From NCBI RefSeq assembly GCF_050624435.1, contig NC_134542.1, forward strand, positions 111,149,677 through 111,213,676: a stretch of 64,000 nucleotides of DNA, in the 5' to 3' direction. Positions 55,605-64,000 of the stretch are shown piece after piece. The stretch comes from Tenrec ecaudatus. Lineage: Eukaryota > Chordata > Mammalia > Afrosoricida > Tenrecidae. Under the pieces are notes generated by a model that saw only the letters and a list, made by a program, of their open reading frames with translations, was not told the origin of the DNA and ran no database searches. The translations under genes were made by a program, and so were the position numbers. Position 1 is the first letter of the stretch; each line of letters starts with the position of its first letter.

Positions 55605-56068
55605 TGCGGGTGCCATGAGTCAGCAACAACTCACGGCGACTCCAGGATGACAGAACAAGCTCTGCGGTCTCTGGTGCTCTCCTCTCCAGGGCATTGGGTT
55701 TGAACCTGCGATGGAGGCCACTCTTAGCAAGAGTGAATGCATATTATGAAGTCTTCCTCTTTTTGCTGGCCCTCTGGTTTATCAAGCATAACGACTTTTC
55801 CTCCGACTGACCTTTTCTAATAACGTGTCCAAAGTACGTGAGATGAAATCTTGTCACCCTCACATCTAACGAGCATTTGGGGTGTACTTCCTCCAAGAGA
55901 TCTTCGTTTGTTCTTCTCGAAGACCATGGTGCTTTCACAATTACAGTCAATGCCGTTATTCAAACGCATCGATTCTTCTGTTGTCTTCCTCATTGTCCAG
56001 CTTTCCACGTGCACACGAGGCAATTGAAAATCCCCTAGGTTGGTGAGGCGCATCTAAGTCTTTAAATT
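55605..56068 (-). mobile_element. RTE1 3' end fragment
   Basis: TGCCATGAGTCAGCAACAAC start, then a non-standard middle, GAAGTCTTCCTCTTTTTGCT, CTTTTCTAATAACGTGTCCA, ACGAGCATTTGGGGTGTACT, GTTTGTTCTTCTCGAAGACC and CATCGATTCTTCTGTTGTCT. It keeps several CpG sites. Confidence 0.85.
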
Positions 56069-56077
56069 GTTATATCA

Positions 56078-56168
56078 AACTCAAGCTCACTGCCATAGAG
56101 TCAATGACAATCCATAACACCCTATAGGACAGGGTAGACCTTCCCCTGTGAGTTTCTGAGAAATGTAA
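56078..56168 (-). repeat. AfroSINE, tail half (split by L1)
   Basis: AGCTCACTGCCATAGAGTCA, CCCTATAGGACAGGGTAGAC and CCCCTGTGAGTTTCTGAGAA. It continues at 57013 after an L1 insertion. Confidence 0.85.
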
Positions 56169-57012
56169 CTCAATAGTTTTATTGAGATATAATTCACTCA
56201 TCATATACTTCCATAATTCAGTTGCATTTAAAACGAGTTGTATATACATTCACCATAACCAGTTCTACTGCTTCCTCTCCCCTCTGTTATTCATCATTTG
56301 CTCCCCAAATCCTCTCAACATCCCCTCCCCATCTCCAACAGCCTATTACATCATTTACTGTCTTTATACCATCCACCCCTTCTGTGCTTCATAAACTAGG
56401 AAACATTAAAATAGACAAAAAAAGAAAAGACCACTGGAAATTTTTAAATAATCCTGAGAGAAAACCTCTGTTGAGAAACAAGCAAGAAATATTCAAACCT
56501 AGAACAGATCCAGGATGGGTCAAGAGGGAGATAAATGTCCAGGTATCATATCATAGTGTACGCTGTAGTTCCATTCAACACCATCAAGTTTACAGTGATC
56601 CCTTGCTCATAGCAAGGCTATTATAAGCACTCCTCTTCTGTGGTCAGAGGGGATCTGCCAGAGCTTTAATCCAAGGAGCTACTCTGCAGTTCGATTTTGG
56701 GATCCTACAGTGATTTACAGCTGTCTACAAATGGAATGTTCACAATTTAAGCTCTGATGACTTTCCCACCCTCGTATTTGGATTTTGCTATTTGTCATCT
56801 TTGGAGCACACAGGCTTGTGTGCTTCTTCTATGTGAACTTAGTTGATGCCTCACTTAAATGCCTGCCTCTGTGGATATAGGCCTTTAACACCCCCGAGTG
56901 CTTTTCTTTATGATAGCCAGGTACCATCTGCTTCCTTCACCACACATTGCGTAGCACCCATATATTTAATGACGTCGTCATGAAGGCGAGTGGGGAGCAA
57001 GGCCATCCAGAG
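56169..57012 (-). mobile_element. L1 3' part inserted into AfroSINE
   Basis: Starts as an antisense L1 3' end (TAGTTTTATTGAGATATAAT, ACATTCACCATAACCAGTTC), then GTTCACAATTTAAGCTCTGA, TGGAGCACACAGGCTTGTGT and TAGCCAGGTACCATCTGCTT. It is bounded by the two halves of one AfroSINE. A weak duplication is visible at the edges (GTAACTC / GTATACC). Confidence 0.75.
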
Positions 57013-57126
57013 TATACCTTTTACAGTAGAAGAAACCCCATCTTTCTCTCAAGGAGAGGATGGTAGTTTTGAACTGCTGACATGTGGTTAGAAGCCCGAC
57101 GCATAACCTCCTCTACCACCAGGGCT
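57013..57126 (-). repeat. AfroSINE, tRNA-like half (split by L1)
   Basis: TTTTACAGTAGAAGAAACCC, GATGGTAGTTTTGAACTGCT, GCATAACCTCCTCTACCACC and AGGGCTAC complete the SINE begun at 56078. Confidence 0.85.
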
Positions 57127-57445
57127 ACTTAAGTGACATGTAATTATTCCAAAGTTACTTGGTCACTTATCTTCTTACATATATTTGCAACTTTTTAATA
57201 TTTCTCTCCAAGAGATTAAACATTTTTAAATGTACACCAATAATGACCTTTTTTTTCTTTGCCAATGATGACCTTTTAATTGGATATTTTAGTTCAATTT
57301 TACCTCATGTGATTTCATATACTTTTGGATTATTTTTTATTCCAGAAAATCCACCCATTTATGTCTATATTTCAGTGAAGTTTCATGAATTTCGAACCAC
57401 ATGGAAACATCATTTTTATTAAGAAGTAAAATATCCATTAGTTGT
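57127..57445. other. Unrecognised, A+T-rich sequence
   Basis: No feature supported. Confidence 0.45.
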
Positions 57446-57878
57446 TGTGTTAGGCTGTGTTGACTAGATAAATCAATCCAGTGACACTCCTATATGTATA
57501 AGAGGTAGCTTTCTATCAAGAACTAATTAAGGATCGAGAAAACATCCCAGCCCAGTCCTACTCAAGTTCATAAGGCCAATACTAGTTCATTAGTTCATTT
57601 GCAAACTCACCCAGCCACATGCAGTGATGTAGAATGCAAGATCACAGGCCAGTAGGTGCAGAGTCCTGTGGATCCAGTGGTGGGCTCTGTCTGCAATCAG
57701 GGCCAGCCAGGAGGGAGGTGAAGGCAGAGACGGGCAGGGGGGAGGTTCCCAGGGCCCTCCTTTTGAGAAGGCCATCCCCACAAGCAGGCACCCTCTGCCT
57801 GTGATTTGATTGACAGGTTGGAGACCACCCTGAAATTTTTATTTAGCTTCAAGTTGACATGAAATTATGTAACTACCA
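57446..57878 (-). mobile_element. Solo LTR, MaLR/ERVL-like family B
   Basis: Begins TGTGTTAGGCTGTGTTGACT and ends AATTATGTAACTACCA. AACATCCCAGCCCAGTCCTA and AGATCACAGGCCAGTAGGTG match the copies at 11551 and 14578. No internal region. Confidence 0.8.
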
Positions 57879-58240
57879 GCGTTCTCTTTCCTAATGAATT
57901 CTCACTCCTCATTTTAAGAGTTAACCATTGTTTTCTTTGCTGTTTTCATCGATTACTTTTGCCTTTTGTGTAATCATTCGATATTCGCCTCTTTACGTAT
58001 GCCTGCCTTCTTTGTGTACAACGCTGTCGAGAAGCAACCATGTGATTTGGTGTATGATTTTCCTTTTCTTTCGCAGTGGTATTCTTCTGTTTGAACTTAG
58101 CGTTATCTATATGCTTAATTATTTTTAGATATTTCTGTTATACACAGTGTTCGCTATTAGGAATGAAGCTGTCAAGAATTTTCCTCTACAAGAGATTTCA
58201 ACATATTAATTGCTTTCCTGAATAAATTATTTGATCAACT
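57879..58240. other. Unrecognised non-coding sequence
   Basis: No feature supported. Confidence 0.45.
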
Positions 58241-58290
58241 CGCCCACTGCCATTGAGTAAATTCCAACGCAGAGTGAAATTTCTCCATAA
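58241..58290 (-). repeat. AfroSINE tail fragment
   Basis: GCCCACTGCCATTGAGTAAA, then TTCCAACGCAGAGTG. Confidence 0.65.
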
Positions 58291-58355
58291 GCTTTTCAAG
58301 TTTGCAGCCTCTCAGTTGTTATGGCTGTGCTTACTGACTTCAAAGTCAGTAAGAG

Positions 58356-58520
58356 TACTGGTTCCCCGGTGGTGCCAGGGGCTAGACTTCGGGCTGCTAA
58401 GACAAAGTCAGCACTTCAAACCTATCAGCTGTCCAGCAGGAGGAAGATGATGGTGTTTGCTCCCACAGAGATTTAAAGTCTCAGAAACCCTGATCTATAT
58501 ATGGTCACTATGAATCACCA
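58356..58520 (+). repeat. AfroSINE, near full length
   Basis: CTGGTTCCCCGGTGGTGCCA, ACTTCGGGCTGCTAAGACAA, TATCAGCTGTCCAGCAGGAG and AAAGTCTCAGAAACCCTGAT to GGTCACTATGAATCACCA, sense orientation. Confidence 0.8.
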
Positions 58521-59235
58521 CTTGTGGCTGGTTTTTCCTATTATGGTGGCTTATGCGTTACTGTGATGCCGGGAGTTCTGCTGCTGGCCTTTCAGATACC
58601 AGCAGGGTCACTCAGAGGGAACAGATTTCAGCTGAGCTTCCAGACTAAGAACAGACCACCGTGAAGGAATGGGCTGTCTTCTTTGGAGGAAGTAGTCATT
58701 GAAAGCCTAATGTTACCAATGATGCATTGTTGTATAGCACAAATCTAATGAATGGAAACAGACCATTGTCAGAGATAGTGCCAGGAGGGGAGCCCCTTAG
58801 CTCAGGAAACACTTAAAATCACCAAGGAAGAGCTGCCTGCTCCAGGTAGAGGCAACTGTAATGCTGTGAATGCAGTAGGGCCTGTGGGAGTGAACGCATC
58901 ACAGCCTTCATTGGCTGATGGGGCACAGCTGAAAGGGAGAAGAACCCGCTGCGATGGTCTGAGTATGAAGCTAGGAAAATTGGAAGCCATCAAAAATGAA
59001 ATGGAGCACATAAAGATTGCTATCCTGGTTGTTAGTGGGCTGAACTGGACCCACATTCGCCACTTTGAATTAGAAAAATATATGACTTACAATACTGGGA
59101 ATGGCTCAATCAAGAGTAATAGGATTACAGTCATCTTCAAAAGGGACATTGCAAGATCTCTCTTGAAGTGTAACACTGTCTGTGATAAGATATCCAATCA
59201 TTGCAACTATTATTCAAATTTCTGCACCAAGCACA
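58521..59235 (+). mobile_element. RTE1 copy N, 5' UTR and endonuclease N-terminus
   Basis: The 5' region (TATGGTGGCTTATGCGTTAC, CAGATACCAGCAGGGTCACT, TCAGCTGAGCTTCCAGACTA) is followed by the endonuclease. Frame 58866-59243 contains LGKLEAIKNEMEHIKIAILV, SGLNWTHIRHFELEKYMTY and RDIARSLLKCNTVCDKI, matching the RTE endonuclease pattern with DILGISELKW and a later SILKxN block. It is one of few copies with the true 5' region. An L1 end interrupts it at about 59236. Confidence 0.85.
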
Positions 59236-59239
59236 AAAA

Positions 59240-59580
59240 CTAGTGAGGAAGACATCACTGGTGAGTCCCCTCTGGCCACAGTGGAAGATGTGCATAGCCT
59301 TGTCTTGTGTAACAGACAGAGAGGGTTGTAAAGATGATGGATAGTAAATTGAGTTAGGTTAAACTGGAACATCTTACTTGATCCTCTTGTTGATGCATTT
59401 AAAAGTTGTACTAGTTTTAAAAAAGTGAGGAGGAAATATAGGTGGATTAAGCCTTCAGCTCTGAACATCAACCAGGGATAAGAAAATGTTCTAAAATTGT
59501 TTGTGGTAGTGATTGTACATATCTTGAACCATTGGATTATATGATCTGTGGATTATGTCCCAATAAAACTTTTAAAAATG
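59240..59580 (+). mobile_element. L1 3' UTR inserted in RTE1 copy N
   Basis: AAAATGTTCTAAAATTGTTT, GTGGTAGTGATTGTACATAT, ACCATTGGATTATATGATCT and ATGTCCCAATAAAACTTTTA with an A-rich end: a standard old L1 3' end in sense orientation. Confidence 0.7.
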
Positions 59581-59584
59581 AACT

Positions 59585-59815
59585 TGTGATTAAGAAATTG
59601 AAGAATTCTACCTATGTTTTCCATATTAAATTGATCAAACATGCAGTCAAGGTGCATTGATAACTATTGCAGACTGGGGTGCAAAAGTCGGAATTGAAGA
59701 AGAAAGACAGTAGTTGAAAAATATGGTCTTGGTGGTAGAAACAAAGCTGAAGCTAGCTTAGTAGCTTTTTGCCAGACAACCCATTTCTGCAGAGCAAACC
59801 CTGTTTCCAACATCA
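59585..59815 (+). mobile_element. RTE1 copy N, endonuclease continuation
   Basis: AAATTGATCAAACATGCAGT, CAAGGTGCATTGATAACTAT, TTGGTGGTAGAAACAAAGCT and the following part continue the endonuclease sequence broken at 59236. It then runs into a tenrec-type L1 3' end at 59820. Confidence 0.8.
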
Positions 59816-59819
59816 CAAA

Positions 59820-59965
59820 CAGTGACTTTACAAGGACTAAGGATGCGTTTTGAAAAGAATGATGGCAACATATGTACAAATATGCTTGATACACTTGATG
59901 TATGGATTGTTATAAGAGCCTTAAGAACCTCCAATAAAATAATCTTAAAATAAAAAAGAAAGCTG
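59820..59965 (+). mobile_element. L1 3' end, tenrec-type, truncated
   Basis: GAAAAGAATGATGGCAACAT, ACACTTGATGTATGGATTGT and AACCTCCAATAAAATAATCT with an A-rich tail match 7583-7735. Confidence 0.75.
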
Positions 59966-60963
59966 AAAATTAAATTAAGAAGCTTAAAGATAGAACCAGA
60001 GCAAGTAATTTCACCTCACCACACCCATTTATTCACTTAATGAATGAATGTTGAATGAATATTCACTGAGTGCCATTCTAGGAGAAAAGAGGATTTCAAA
60101 TCAAAAGTAGCAGAAAGAACCATCCATTAAGTCTGAAACTGGACAAGGACAAGGGGAAGAGCAATACAGGTCATCTAGGTGAGACAGCTCATGAACATGA
60201 GGCCAACATGGTATCTCAAAGCTTCACAGATACCTGGTTAAAGTATAAGGCGAGTTAAAAAAAAAAGAAAGTCACCACAAAATTATGATTGACATTATAT
60301 CAATCCATCACAGTCTCCAGTGGAACGGCAATGGGGAAGGTGACCATGACTGGCACATTTACAGCACTACAAATTAGGAAAGCTCACAAGATTGGCCCCG
60401 GGTCCTCAGATCAGAGGGTCAGAGAAAGTAAAATCCATGAGCCTGTGGCCCTTGTACCACAGTTTCCTTCGTGGGCTTGTCTACTAACGTCTCTGAGGAT
60501 GATATTCCCCCTTCTTTGTCTGGCTGTGTGAATAGCAGAAGTCCCCTTTCAAACACCCTCTGTCTGAGGGGCAAAGCTGTTCTACACTGTCAGTCAGTGG
60601 TCAGGAAGAACTCAAGAAGGCTGATGATATGAAGCTTCAAAATGGATTTAGGGCTCCTGCTGAGAACCATAGCCTTCCACAAAGCTGGTGCTCGGAATCT
60701 CAGTTCTAATATAGAACTACCTTTTTCCAGGTAACTTTCTGGACACCAAGAACTTGGGGATAAATAGAAAGGCCAAGTCACTTGGCCAAAAGGACTTGCA
60801 TTTTAATGAAGGACAACCAATTAAAGAATAAAATCAAGTTAAAGTACAAAGATTTTAAAAAAAATAATAATTCAGTGCAATGAATGGAACATAGTTGGGA
60901 TGGCTATTGTACTTAGTCATGAAAGGACTCTTTGATAGCATGATGCTTGAGTTAAGATGTAAA
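59966..60963. other. Unrecognised non-coding sequence
   Basis: No gene supported. 60350-60600 is less A+T rich, with no recognisable repeat. Confidence 0.4.
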
Positions 60964-61166
60964 ATAAAACTCACTCAGACTCACTGGTGCTAACTCGCAT
61001 GGGCCATCTAGGCCAGGGCAGAACTACCCCTGCTGAGTTTCTGAGGCTGTGACTCTTGACAGGAGTAGAAAGCCTCATGTTTCTCCCTAGAAGAAGCCTA
61101 TGGTTTTGAACTACTGTCCTTGTGGCAAACAACCCAAACTGTAAACACTACACCTCTGGGGCTCCT
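60964..61166 (-). repeat. AfroSINE, near full length
   Basis: AGACTCACTGGTGCTAACTC (a diverged tail), CAGAACTACCCCTGCTGAGT, GACAGGAGTAGAAAGCCTCA and GGTTTTGAACTACTGTCCTT to CCTCTGGGGCTCC in reverse-complement order. Confidence 0.85.
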
Positions 61167-62554
61167 GAAAATCATAGAGAGGAGGATGCAGAGTATGAAT
61201 ATCTGAGAGAGTAAACAGGAAATCCATCTATAAGTTTTGTAAAGAGTGATATTGTACCATGATTGATTAGCAAATAGACAGAAAGGAATGCTTTCTCTGC
61301 TTTCACTTAAAACAATGAATTTTATTAATGACAATCACCCTTTCTCATATTGTGTTACGCTATAAGGATGGGGGACTTCCAGATGTACTTACCCTTCACA
61401 TAATTTTGACAAAATTCAAATGAAATAAGGCAGATCAGACTGAGTTCATGTGTGCAAATAGAAAACATCTAAGACATTCTAATCAATCAAAACACTTGGT
61501 TGCTCTTAATAGAAAGAGAGGAAAGAGATGTAACATCACAGTCCAAAGCTAATCAATTGTTCCAGAGTTGTGTTTACTAAAGTGGTTTCTTCTATACCTA
61601 ATTTAAGGGTTCTGAATTAAATATATTAAAAGATTGATGAGAACTCAATGATGTATTTGCGTGTGGCCAATTAGTCTTTTTCACTTAGTTTTATCCCAGT
61701 CTAAATTTGTAACATATACTTTTGGCTTTACCCAGGGAAGTCATTTCTTCAGTCTTGTTTGTGGTCCCAGAGATTATTCTCTGAGATAAGAATTTTCAGG
61801 GTTGCCTTTGACTTCTTGAGTGGGCATTCAAAAGCAGCATAAAAATTGAAAAAGGCAACTCTATGTTCCTGCAGTGGATTCTCCAGGATAGCAACCCTAT
61901 TGGTTACATGGTAGAACTGCTCCATACGTTCTTGTAGCTGTAACCTTAGCACAGAGAGATTCAAAGGTGGATGTGTCTAAGGCATGGCAGGCATCGACCC
62001 CACCCTGGGTGGCATTTGAAGGGAAATGCCACGGAAGTGATTTCTGTTAATGCGGGATGAGCCAACAAACTCCCTCAGGCATGGTAGGCCTTCCCTGGGG
62101 GAGTGTGAGGGAAGCTTGTCCTGCTCCCTGGTTCAGATGACGTTCAGAACAGGATTCCATGACACCACAAGGAGGAAAGGTGCCCGACTGAGGCAGCTGG
62201 GCAAGGAGAGCAAGATGTACTCACACTGACATTGGGGAAGGGTACGATTGTCCCTACATGCACAACTTGAAGGTAGGGGGAGCATAACTAATTTAGCTAT
62301 TGCTCCATGCACATTACCTCAACATATGCCTGGACAAGTGGCCATATGCTTCCTCCCCAGAGCTGCTAGGAGAGCTGTTAGGCGACCCTCGGGTTTGTAG
62401 TTGAGAGCAAACCACCCTTGTACCATTTAAACAAAAATACAAATTGTTTGCAGAAATCGGATATTTGAACTGTAGTCCTGTGCCTAGTCTTTAACAAATG
62501 AAATGTCTCTGGTCAGGTTACTTGATATTTTCTAGTTTGTCCTGGGAAATATCA
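61167..62554. other. Unrecognised non-coding sequence
   Basis: No gene supported. 61980-62440 is more G+C rich, with no recognisable repeat. AAATATCAAATAACCTGACT near 62546 leads into RTE1. Confidence 0.4.
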
Positions 62555-63535
62555 AATAACCTGACTGGAGTCGTTCAGACAGAACAATGGGATACTGTAT
62601 TTAAAATCATGGCTTAAATCAGGAAAGGTCTGCATCAGGGTTGTATCTTGTTCCCATATTTTAATATGTATGCTGAGCTAATCATCAGGAAAGTTGAATT
62701 ATATGAAGAAGAATGCATCATCAGGGATGGAAGAAAGCACATAATAATCCACAATATGTCGGTGGCATAACCTTTTTTGCTGAAAGTGAGGAAGACTTAA
62801 AACGCAGGTGAAGATCAAGAACTGTAACCTTTGGGATGGATTACCAGTCAGTATAATGAAAAATAAATTCCTTGCAACTGGACCAAGAGGTAACAGCATG
62901 ATACATAGAGAGAAGGTTGAAGGTGCCAAGGTTGACATCTTGCTTGGATTCATAGGCAAGGCTCATGAAAGCCACAGTTAAGATATCAAAGGACACTTTG
63001 GGGGTTGGGGGTGGGAAGATTAATCTGCTGCACAAGGCCTCCTTATAAAGTGTGCAATAACAAGTATATTACTTTGAAGACTGAGGTTCACTTGACCCAA
63101 GCCATGGTATTTCCAATTGCCTCACATGCATGTGAAAGTTGAACACTGCATAAGGAAGACAGGAGAATTGATGCACTTGGATTTTGAGGCTGGCGAGGAA
63201 TATTGATATTTGCTGTGGGTCTTCAAAAGGACCCCCCCCCCAAATTATGTTTTGGAGAAGTATGACAATAGCATTCCTCCGAAGCAAGAATGATGGAATT
63301 TTGTCTTACCTACTTGCGGCATGCTTTCAGGAGAGACCAGTTCCTGGAGAGGAAAGCCATGTTCTTCTCAACAAGGCCCTCAACAGGGTGGATTAACTCA
63401 GACGCTGTAACAATAGGCTCCAACCTAGGGACAGGTGAGAGGATGGCTCAGGATCCGGCAGTGTTCTGTTCTGTTCTGCAAAGGGCTGCGATGGGTCAGC
63501 ACTGACGTGATGGCACTGAACAGCAACAACTTCAG
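62555..63535 (+). mobile_element. RTE1 copy O, RT to intact 3' end
   Basis: GTCGTTCAGACAGAACAATG, GTCTGCATCAGGGTTGTATC (the RQGC RT block), TATGTATGCTGAGCTAATCA, AACTGGACCAAGAGGTAACA, ACTTGACCCAAGCCATGGTA, GCATGTGAAAGTTGAACACT and CAGGAGAGACCAGTTCCTGG, ending GATGGCACTGAACAGCAACA. An 11-base C run (63232-63242) lies within. About 0.98 kb from RT to the terminus; frames broken. Confidence 0.9.
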
Positions 63536-64000
63536 CTTGATCTGGCATATTTATTAAAGATACATAGTCTGATTATACACTTGACCTATAGGTACCTGAC
63601 CTACTAAACAAGAAGGGATTTGACAAATATTTTTATACATTGTCAATTTAGAAGAGCCTCATTTTCTCTCCAAGTACCATAAATACCTCAGATGAATGGC
63701 AAAGGATTGGTACACATCCTTCATAAAATTGAAAATTTTCCTGGAAGGTCTGATATTCTATAGAAGACTGATCATAATCCTTTACACCAAATGTCATAAA
63801 TATCCATTTTTAATATTTATCAATCTATAATCCATTAGCTCTAAGTGAATGTAACAAAGGAAGGACATTTTATGTGCAGATACATCCATTAAGACTCATC
63901 TTTCTTTAAAGGTCAATTGGAGGATGGGACCAAATTGCCTCATCTGACTGTGCTGTATAACTTAGTGTCTGGGCTCTTATTTTTATCCGTGTTATAATGC
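63536..64000. other. Unrecognised, A+T-rich sequence
   Basis: No feature supported. Confidence 0.45.

Noticed and set aside
55128-55616. A 162-codon minus-strand ORF as a host gene
   Set aside because: Its C-terminal half is the mariner transposase start; the rest crosses the 17-A/T run and the right end of the transposon.
58866-59243. A 125-codon plus-strand ORF as a gene
   Set aside because: It is the RTE1 endonuclease N-terminus of copy N, cut by an L1 end.
1-64000. CRISPR array, bacterial operons, tRNA or rRNA genes
   Set aside because: The window is mammalian. The tRNA-like A and B boxes seen are parts of AfroSINE or MIR copies, and no regular spaced repeats occur.

Overview
The window is mammalian nuclear DNA from an afrotherian. 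It carries more than a dozen AfroSINE copies (tRNA-derived SINE ending in an RTE-like tail), about fifteen pieces of the afrotherian RTE1/BovB-clade LINE, L1 3' ends of a kind I associate with tenrecs, several solo LTRs of two MaLR-like families, and old MIR and L2 fossils shared by all mammals. AfroSINE together with RTE1 is the strongest lineage evidence. A tenrec or close relative is my best guess, but it rests on recalled consensus sequences and I could not test it.

There is no multi-exon host gene that I can recognise; the stretch reads as intergenic or deep intronic. The one clear protein-coding unit is an intact, intronless EIF1 retrocopy (CDS 48999-49340) with GC-rich 5' UTR, short 3' UTR, AATAAA, poly(A) and a perfect 13-bp target duplication. 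One small membrane-type ORF at 26973-27161 (minus) is kept as a weak candidate.

Layout. 1-5.8 kb: mostly unrecognised sequence with a SINE, a CA microsatellite, an RTE1 piece and a MaLR-like LTR. 5.8-7.7 kb: a CpG-rich class II-like solo LTR, another LTR, an L1 3' end. 9-17.3 kb: RTE1-rich, including one RTE1 copy split by an LTR and a second copy lying head to head with it. 18.0-18.7 kb: mariner remnant. 19-24.5 kb: mostly unrecognised, with L1 and L2 pieces. 24.6-25.9 kb: RTE1 copy with a 5' inversion. 26-29.9 kb: SINEs, L1 ends and an LTR, followed directly by a short interstitial telomeric repeat flanked by a target duplication. 30.05-32.7 kb: the longest stretch free of recognisable repeats, A+T rich. 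33.5-40.5 kb: LTR, MIR, L2, SINEs and long unrecognised stretches. 40.5-46.9 kb: an L1 with 5' inversion, the 5' part of an RTE1, a 117-bp palindromic MITE, SINEs, MIR and an L1 3' UTR. 47.5-51.5 kb: an L1 relic interrupted by an LTR, the EIF1 retrocopy and an RTE1 piece. 52-63.5 kb: several RTE1 copies, a second mariner remnant, an AfroSINE split by an L1, an RTE1 split by an L1, and an RTE1 3' half.

The main story is layered transposition: ancient MIR/L2, then RTE1, mariner and LTRs, then L1 and AfroSINE activity, the L1 machinery also having made the EIF1 copy. The nested insertions give a relative order of events. All repeat boundaries were judged by eye and are good to about 5-30 bases unless a duplication or terminal repeat fixes them.
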